Source of the DNA: Liolophura sinensis
Taxonomy: Eukaryota; Mollusca; Polyplacophora; Chitonida; Chitonidae
Direction of reading: 5' to 3'
DNA length: 64,000 nt
NCBI RefSeq assembly: GCF_032854445.1
Contig: NC_088302.1
Location: 40,368,191 to 40,432,190, forward strand
Numbering within the stretch: the first letter of the stretch is position 1; every line of letters begins with the position of its first letter. Below the pieces are notes generated by a model. The model ran no database searches. It saw only the letters and a list, made by a program, of their open reading frames with translations, and had not been told where the DNA came from. The position numbers were made by a program, and so were the translations under genes. This document shows, in pieces, positions 10,875-19,800 of the stretch.

Positions 10875-13800
10875 CATATAACATATATAACATTTTACTG
10901 TATCACTTGTCCATGAAATGTGAATAAACCTGATAATTTTAAAATAAAGATGTTGGGGCCCACTGCATGGACATAGCAGTGCGGACATGAAATCTATAGA
11001 GTACTGACAGGGTTCAACTTCTCTGCAAACAAGCAGTCACTCTACATTAGTGTGAAACTTGTCATGCACCTTTCATGGGACTTCTGCCATATTTAAGGGA
11101 ATCTGAACAAAAAGGTTTGAGAGCTTGAACACATGGTACCTCAGAGGTGCTTCATGTGCATTTCACAGGGGCTTCACATGTGCCCCAGAGAGGCTTCCAG
11201 GGAGCTCCAGAGGGGCTTCCTGTGCACTGTATAATAGTAGCTTGATGGCGCTCCTAAGGCGCTTCATGAAGCACCCTAGATAGGGCGTGGATAGGGAGGT
11301 TTGTTTGGAGGGAAAAGCTGTTTAATATAGTTTGGACAGAGATTAGGTAATGCTTATAGATGATACAAAGAATTTTGTTATTTACCCCTTTTATTAAAAT
11401 GCGTCCATTTTAGTCTTGATAGTACAGTTTTTCCCGATGTGTTTATGCTTTCTTGTAGAACTAAACAAGCAGCTCTTTTCTGTAACTTGACTATCCTTTC
11501 TCTATTTTTTGACTGAACAATTTCCCCATACTGAACATTATTAATCAAAGTGAGGAAGAATATAAGATTTATGGATAATATTACTAGAGTGACATGTTAA
11601 AAATAGCTCTCTTCCTTCGTAGAATCTCCAACAACTGAGAAACCTTTTTACACCCATTTTTGAATTGTGTGTTCCAGGAAAGATGTTCATCAATATAAAT
11701 ACCAAGCAGTTTAGCATTACTGACACGTATGAGTTTATTTCCACTGAGCATAAAAGAGAATGGAACATGTTTGATTAACTGCAGCCATTAAACCCAGTCA
11801 CTCACTCATTCACTCACTCTTTTTGGTTTAGGTAGCAAAACTTTAATTTGATTGAGTTTAGGTATCATATGGCACATATTTGGGTGTGCATGATGAATTC
11901 CTTTAGTAGTAGGAGAACAAAGAGGAGACATTCCCGTTGGACTTAAGGGGAACATTGTGCTGACATAGGCTTTGTGGGAGGAAAATGTCTGATCAGAGGT
12001 ACCTAAGCCCTCCTCAATAAATTACAGAAGGTTAAGATAATGGAAAAAAATCACATTCATGTAACATGATAAATTTGATTGAGTTTAGGTATCATGTGGC
12101 ACATATTTGGGTGTGCAAGATGAATTCCTTTAGTAGGTAGAATTGAATGAAAAAATTGAGGTAGATATAAGGAAGTACCAGAAATTGGAGAACAAATAGG
12201 AGACATTCCGCTGGAGTTGAGGGGAACATTGTTCTGACATAGGCTTTGTGTGAGGAAAATGTCTGATCAGAGGTACCAAAACTCTCCTCAATAAATTACA
12301 GAAGGTTAAGATAATGGAAAAAAATCACATTCATGTAACATGATAAGTATAAATATGACAGACATGAGGGGAGTGATATATCAGTATGATATGAGGTAAC
12401 TACTGCTGCATTATTAAGGTGTATATCAAACATATGTTCATGCCATCTGAAGACTGATTTCAGACTTTACTTATGTAAATTTCATACCATATGATTTCAT
12501 TCAAGCAAACAGCTTTCATTTGTCATTTCACATATGTAAAGTTAATGGTAAATTTGGCAGGTGATCAAACCATTGGATGAGAAAGGCACGTTACTGGACG
12601 TGATTAATGATGATAAACAGGATAGGTTCAGCCAGCTGTCCACGGCACTCATCCTTACTGGCCTGGACCAGATGTTACGGGATGAAGATGAAGCTTACAC
12701 GTTCTTCGCTCCGTCAAACAAGGCCTTCAGCAGGCTGCCGTCAGACTACTTTCAGAGACTGGTCAATGAGCCAGGGCACCATGGTCTGAAAGGTCAGAGA
12801 CAGGGCCATCTTTATGTTGTTGTTATATATGATGAAGTATTATGTCCTAAGTGTATACAAACATCTCTTAATTTACATGTTTTGTTTAAATAAGACTTTA
12901 GATGGTCAAACAGGACAGTTTTTGAAGTTTGAGTTTCATTTAAGAAAGATGCCAACATTATGGAATCTGATTCCTTATATGCCATGAAATTTTCAATTTT
13001 CATGAAAAAAAGAGGGCAATTGTTCATCAAATAGAGTCAAGTACCCAGATGTAATTAGGGGTCCATGCTAGTATCCTAGCAAGACACCTCTTGAAGTTGT
13101 TTGAATTATTATTATTATTACCATTAATATTATTATTATTAATATTATTCATAGTCAACATAAAATTGCAAATATCTGGAAAACTGGTAGAGGTAGAACA
13201 ATAAACTTTGGAGTCTTAATGAGGAACATATGAGGCAACGTTTTGATGACATTTACAAAATGACAAAATATGACATTTTGTGCTGGTTTACTGCTCATAT
13301 GATTTAGCGGCCATTTTGAAATATACAGATAAGCTAAAAAAATTTTCTCCAAAACAGCCAAACCTATTGACATAAACTTTTCCTTAATAGTTTTTAGGTG
13401 GATCGACCTACCCATAGTGTAAAAAACTTTTAGTTTGGCAAGCAAATACGGTTAAAACTGACCAATGAACTTTGCTCAAAAGTGGGTCAGTTTTTAAAAC
13501 TGCTTAAAATCATTACATAAACACACTACCTGGTGCCCCTTGATGTCATGATTACAAATCTGCAAGAATTACTTTTGTGCTTTATATTGATTTCATGTTA
13601 TGACCAAAAAAACAACAAAAATTTGACAAAACCGCTCTGTAAATAACATGGGAGCTTGGTGCTAGACTGCATGTAATCAATGACTGCAGTTTATCATGGG
13701 AAGGAGCATCAGCTTTGCAACAGTGTATTCTTTCTGTCTTTTGGTCTGGGGCACCAACTTTGCAACAAGGTGTTCTTTCTGTCTTTTGTCCTCAACTATC

Positions 13801-16800
13801 AGCAGAAGATCAAAGCTGCCTATTTTCTATGCTAGTCTTCAGTACATGGCCAATTGTAAATGATGCCTGTCAGTCCAGGGTTCAAATCCAGTACCTTTTC
13901 TTTTCATTTTGTTTTCATGTTTTTCCAGTTATCATGAACTTGATAAACATCAGGCTACCAGAAGTGGTAAAAGTCTATTAGTATGGACCCTGACAATGCT
14001 CTTGGATAACAGCTTTAATTCTTCTTGGAAGTGATGATATTTTATGGCATGGTAATTTCATTTTGTAGAAATGCGGATTCAAAGCAAGCAAAAAAAGACA
14101 GGACAGCAAAAATTTGGCCACCGAAGAGATAGAGCAACTTACAGACCTAATTTTATTATACACATACAACTATATGTTGCCTCTGTTTTTTAGCCTTGCT
14201 GAAGAACCACATGGTTAAGCGTCCGCTATGCGCAGACTCCATCTACTCTGCTTGTGGCCTGCGGAGTCTAAACGGCCAGATCATTAAAGCCAACTGTAAC
14301 GGAAACGGACTGACCATACAGGGGAAGAAAATCCAGGAGAGGGACATCCTGGCCACTAATGGCGTGGTGCACGTCGTTGATGACATCTTCATTCCAGATG
14401 CTGGTACATGACTGATAGATTTCCTCATAAATGCCTAACAAACATGGAGCTTGAGTTTTATTTATTTATTTATTTATTTTATTTTATTTTATTTGATTGC
14501 TGTCTTATGCTCAAGAATATCTCACTTATATAATGGCTCCAGCATTATACTGAGACGAAGCCCAGGGGAAACCAAGGAGGCCTGGAGTTCTATGTTGTGA
14601 AGGGTAGTTCATCAGTGCTAACTGGGAACCTTGGGAAACTGAAATATTTTTATTAGCACAGTTTTTGCATTAATTACGATTTTTATTAATTAAGAGATGC
14701 TGGCTTCTGTCAGCAACCTGCGGATGGTTGTGGGTACAATACCCTTATCATCTGGGTAAACCAAGAGGAGATAATCAGTGAACACAAGTTACTCCCCCTG
14801 AATATACAAGTTAATTTTACATTCTCCTTATCAGTTACACGTATAACCTCATCTGCCATGAAGTAGTGTGTGTTGTATGCTACTACATCACTAAACAGAA
14901 GGTTTCTCAGTCAAACTAACATCAAAATCACCATCATGTTCCCCATTAGAGCATGGAGTCAGTTGATCAGTGTATTTGTTCCGCCCTGAATCAGTGGCAG
15001 CTTGCAGGAATTGTTACCTTTTCTATCTGTCTTTTTTCTTCAGCAAAAGACCTCACAATGAAGGCTCAAGATCTTAAACTCAACAAGTTCATGAACTTCA
15101 CCAAGGACATTGGGTTCCTGGAAAAACTGAAGTCTACGGACGAGGAGTTCACGCTGTTTGCTCCCACCGATGAAGCCTTTGAAGGTGAGGAAGTTAGGTG
15201 TAAATACTGGTACATCTAGTTCTGGTTAGGTTTAAATACTGGTACATCTGCCAAAGCTAACAGTTCAATGATATTATACATTTATCTATTTATTTATGTA
15301 CTTGATTGGTGTTTTACGCCGTACTCAAGAATGCTTCACTTATACGACGGCGGCCAGCATTATAGTCAGGGAAAACCCATGACCATGTGCAGGTTAGTCG
15401 CAGACCTTCCATATATGGCCAGAGAGAAAACCAGGAGGGAGGCTTGTGGGTCTTGGCTGGCGTGTTAACCCCCACAGCCATGGAGGACCCCCTAATATGA
15501 TAAAAGAGGTTGGCCAGAATAAAAATGATATTACTAAATAAAATTATTCAAAATGCTTTATACACAGGACTTCAATATTTGTTACACAGTATTTAGTGGA
15601 TGTAAGATACCATGCATGAAATTTCACTATCACAGATGAAATAGAGTTAAAACTTTTTTGTGCACACAGTAATGTTATTTTTAGCACGTAAAAATATATA
15701 ATTGAACACCGGGTGCCAGCTTGCAGTCACTTTAGATTATATTATTGTATTTATTTTAAGCCTGGGGTCTAATTCATGTAGTTTCTTTTTTGTTGTATTT
15801 TAGTGGTGACATGCTTTTCCTCTTAATACATTAGGCCTTGTTTTACATGTATGGTTTGCCACGGGAGATATTGTAGGCACAAGACTTTCTTATTGGTTGT
15901 TTCATGCAGCTCCCGACATCTTTTTTATGGCTGTTATTCTTATGCTTTTCCCAGCATCATCCCCCCCCCCAACAGTACTGAAGGGATAGCTTTTCGTGCC
16001 CTTTCTGCATTACATCAGCTTCATTCCTAACAGTTTTGTCCTAGTCCCATCAGAAATTGTTCTCATCCTATGTCTCGTCTTGTGGTCCGTCCACGTGGAT
16101 TCATCCCCATCGTTTTTTACTGCTACACATCTGTCTTGTCGTCAGTCTGCTGCTCCTCGGCATGCGGCAGAATCCTGTCCATTACCACGCTCTGCAAAAT
16201 GGAAGACTCTCCAGTTGCTGTAGCTGACTGGAAATATTGGCGAAACCAAGCGTATCGGACTCTGACCCGTCTCTCCCTGGAGATGTCCAGTCAGCCCGCC
16301 AAATGGAGACCTGCAACAGCAAATGGAAGCCATCATGCACCTAACAACATCAGGAGTTAGAGGCTCATTCGAACATTGTGCGAAAGCGGCGGTTGCCATG
16401 CAGAGGGAACATGGACGGGATAGAATGTACCACCCTTTCACCTGTGCTCTGGCATGCTGCAAGACCTTGTCCTGCCCCAAAATGGCGCTGACAGACAATT
16501 TTGTGACTGTGAGAGCTCTGTCTGAATGCCCCATTAGTCAATGAAGTAGAGGTATGCCTCCAGGCTTATCCCCTGCTTGGAAATAATTTTGAAAAAACTT
16601 CAACAGACGAGTTTGGAGTACCTCTACCACCTAGAGCATCTCAGTTCTCTTATGCGTCATTTGGAGGCCCTCTCTTGGCATTCTGTGTTGGCATTAACTT
16701 CTGGAAATTGAGCTTGGTCACCGCTGCTGGGATGACAATCTCGGACCTGGAGTTTGGGACCCTGGTCGTTATAAAGGTGACCACTGTCTTCATGGAAGCA

Positions 16801-19800
16801 CCATGGAGAGCTGTCGATCTTCCTCTGGGTTGTGCAAAAACCTGGAGCCAGCTCGTCAGTTTCTCCAGTCAGCATCGTTGCTTCCTGTGTTTTGTCTGAT
16901 AAGTCACAGCGGATCATCCGGTATGTGCCTATAGATGTTTACTATCAGTGACTACCTACACCGTATGAACGTTATTTCAGGTTGCCACAGAACATCCATT
17001 CATCATTGGGATTCCAGTCCTCATAGTATCCAGTTGCTGTTGGGTGTCCAGTCCCATTATACTCGTTCCGGAGTGCCCAGCCTGTGTTGAATGTCCAGTC
17101 CTTTTGCGGCCAACGGTTGTCAGTTTCACTGACCCCTCCTCCTCAAACATCCTTGAGTTTGCCATCCCCCATAGAATGCCAGAAATGATCAGGGAACAAG
17201 AAAGAAAGATGCAACCCCAAGAAATCATGAACACAAAACAACATGCTTGTCTTACTAACTAAGTCTCCCATTTATCAGTAAAAAAAACAGGGTGGTCTCA
17301 ACATCAAGGAATTGTCTGTTGTTGGCAGTGAACATTGAATGGCATTTTCATTTTTGATCACATCGTGTATGGTCATTTTGCATTAATTGGAATACAACTC
17401 CAATCCTAATGGGTCATCATACAACAGAAACTTTGTTAAATATGACATTAAACCCTGGGGCATTCAGTCATCAATTCCTTTTGGCATTTTGCAGCTGTGC
17501 CTCGTTCCTACCTGGAGGCCATCCGGTCCCAACCCACTGCCCTGGAGAATGTTGTCAAGTATCACATTGCTAAGGGCAAGATGACCACAGACTCCTTCAT
17601 CAGCCAGCAATCTGTGAAGACGGAGAGTTCTATATCAGCTGACATCAAGGTCACTGTCTACAGAAAGGTGGGTTATTTAACATTAACACTGCATGACTAG
17701 GTGTTTGTTCATGTAATCCTTGTCTTAGAAGGGAAATCCTCAGTAGTCTCCTGCTGCAACTGATTTCAGAGTCTGCGCCAATTAATATTAGAATGGTTGA
17801 CTGTTCATGTGGCCTTACTGGAAGTTTGTAGGCGATATCTTGTCTTCCACTAATTTACTATAATACACTGATACATGTCTGGTGTGGAAAACTTATTCAA
17901 AGTTGACATCTACTAGCTTGCTATAGATTTCTTGAACTGATGGTTCAACTTTTAATCCCAGTCAAATAAATAAATTGATAAATATTAATCATTCCCTGTG
18001 TGTTATAATAGTTGCCTGTCCTATAAGGTAATTATGAGGTTCAATACATTTGTTAGCTGAAAAGAACAAATTCTATTGCAAAAATATTTATTAAACCTGT
18101 GTTACATCCTCATTTATGACATTATTAAACAAAGACTATAAATATCAAAAGGTGGTCCAAAATACCCACCATACAAAAATTTTTTTCAAGTGCCTTTTTC
18201 TCTTTAAGGCAAAATCAGAAAAAAATATTGAAGACCGCATTTAGGAATAACGTTTGCACTTTTTCATCTAAACTTTGTCATTTTTATGTTTTCTCCACCT
18301 TTAAACCTATGAAATTTTAAGGCCTGATTTCCTCGCAATATAATGATGGAATGCTGATATAAGTGAAATATTCTTAAGTATGTCATAAAACACCAATCAG
18401 ATTCAATTTTAAGGTTGGAAATACAGTTTTCTCACTGTCACATGAAATGATTCGTGTATGTGACACGCTGTATGTTGTTCAGGGACTGGCTGTGAATGAT
18501 GCCACTGTCACCAATCCTGACAACACCTGTGCGAACGGTGTGATCCATGTGGTGGACAAGGTCATGCTGCCCCCGGAGTCAGATCTGCTGGATATGATCC
18601 GCAGTGATCCGGATCTCAGGTAACCAGGAACGCCACTCATTCCTGCACCTGATGTTTCTCAGGTCTCTTTGTAATGTGAGTGAAGTTGTTGATAGTGCTT
18701 GTGTGGCTGTTTGTTCAGTTGAAGATCACATCTTCCATCAAAAACATCTTCTATAAAACCTATATCAGAATGAATGAACGAAAAATTTTTGAGAACGTTG
18801 CAAAACAACAATTAATTAAATGAATTGTGTAAGGTATTCGTGGGAAGATCTCCTGTGTCATGATCTGTATATCAGCTAGACGGCAGCCAATTAGGTCATC
18901 TGTTTCACTTGTCTTAGCTGCAGCTATATGTCTGGATCAGCAGTGATCATATATTTGGCAAGAGTGAGATAATATTTTTGGAGAGGCAACGTTTGTTGAA
19001 GACCACGTGTCTACCACCTGGGGGGCGTGTAAAATTTGTCTGTTACTCACATGTACCATAGATCGACAGTTTATCCAGGGCACTCCTGTTTCATCCAATC
19101 GTAGCACAGATTGTCATCGCATAAGTGAAAAATTCTTTTTACTTGGCATTAAACATCAATGAAAATAAAAACCAATCAAGTTATCATTAAGAATAAAACA
19201 TGCATCAAATGATATCTGTGTATCCCCCGTTATGGGGTATCTTTTTGAGAAAAACTTCATCTGGTATGGAATCTGAAACTATTGCCTTCATCATCAGTTG
19301 TATTTGAATTTGTATACATAATTTTATAGGCAGTACACGTTTGATGAAACTTTCCTTTGTGATAATAAATATTTGCAACATTTTTTCCATGATGAAAAAA
19401 TGAGTTAAGTGAAAATCACGAATTACTCTTGAGTATACTCTAGTACATTTGTTCTGCCATTCTTTCTGTAGCTCCTTCTACTCAACCATAGAGACAGCTG
19501 GGCTGGCCAGTTTGTTTGCAGACAGTGATCAGCTCACTGTGGTGGCTCCAACCAATGAGGCGTTTGATGCTATGGACCGTAGTGATTTAGAGAAAATGTT
19601 ACTGGATCCAGACACACTGGAAAAGGTGAGAGAAAAGGGTTTTGGGAAAGTTCAGGTTTGGCTGAACTACGAAAACTTTGGAACAGTTGATGGATCAGCA
19701 GTACTGTCTCAGAATACCAACACTTTGAAAGAGTTACAGGATCGACTGAACCTTATTTGGATACAAAAACTTTAGAAAGATAAAGGGGTTGGCTGAATTG

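Larger units (their letters stand above)
9740..12560. other. Long intron hosting LINE remnant, simple repeats and a duplication
   Basis: Holds (TAA)n at 9836-9857, a LINE-like 3' end near 9935-10030, a GCTTCA-rich repeat field, a (TA)n tract, a LINE RT remnant, a SINE-like (CACT)n tail and a two-copy 225/274-bp duplication, each listed separately. Confidence 0.7.
15185..17494. other. Intron with SINE and a GC-richer block
   Basis: A SINE copy (15277-15493) and a GC-richer block (16000-17250) stand out. The rest is AT-rich. Confidence 0.6.

Noticed and set aside
16142-16534. 130-codon minus-strand frame
   Set aside because: Overlaps equally open frames on the other strand in a GC-rich block; kept as an unexplained region rather than a gene.
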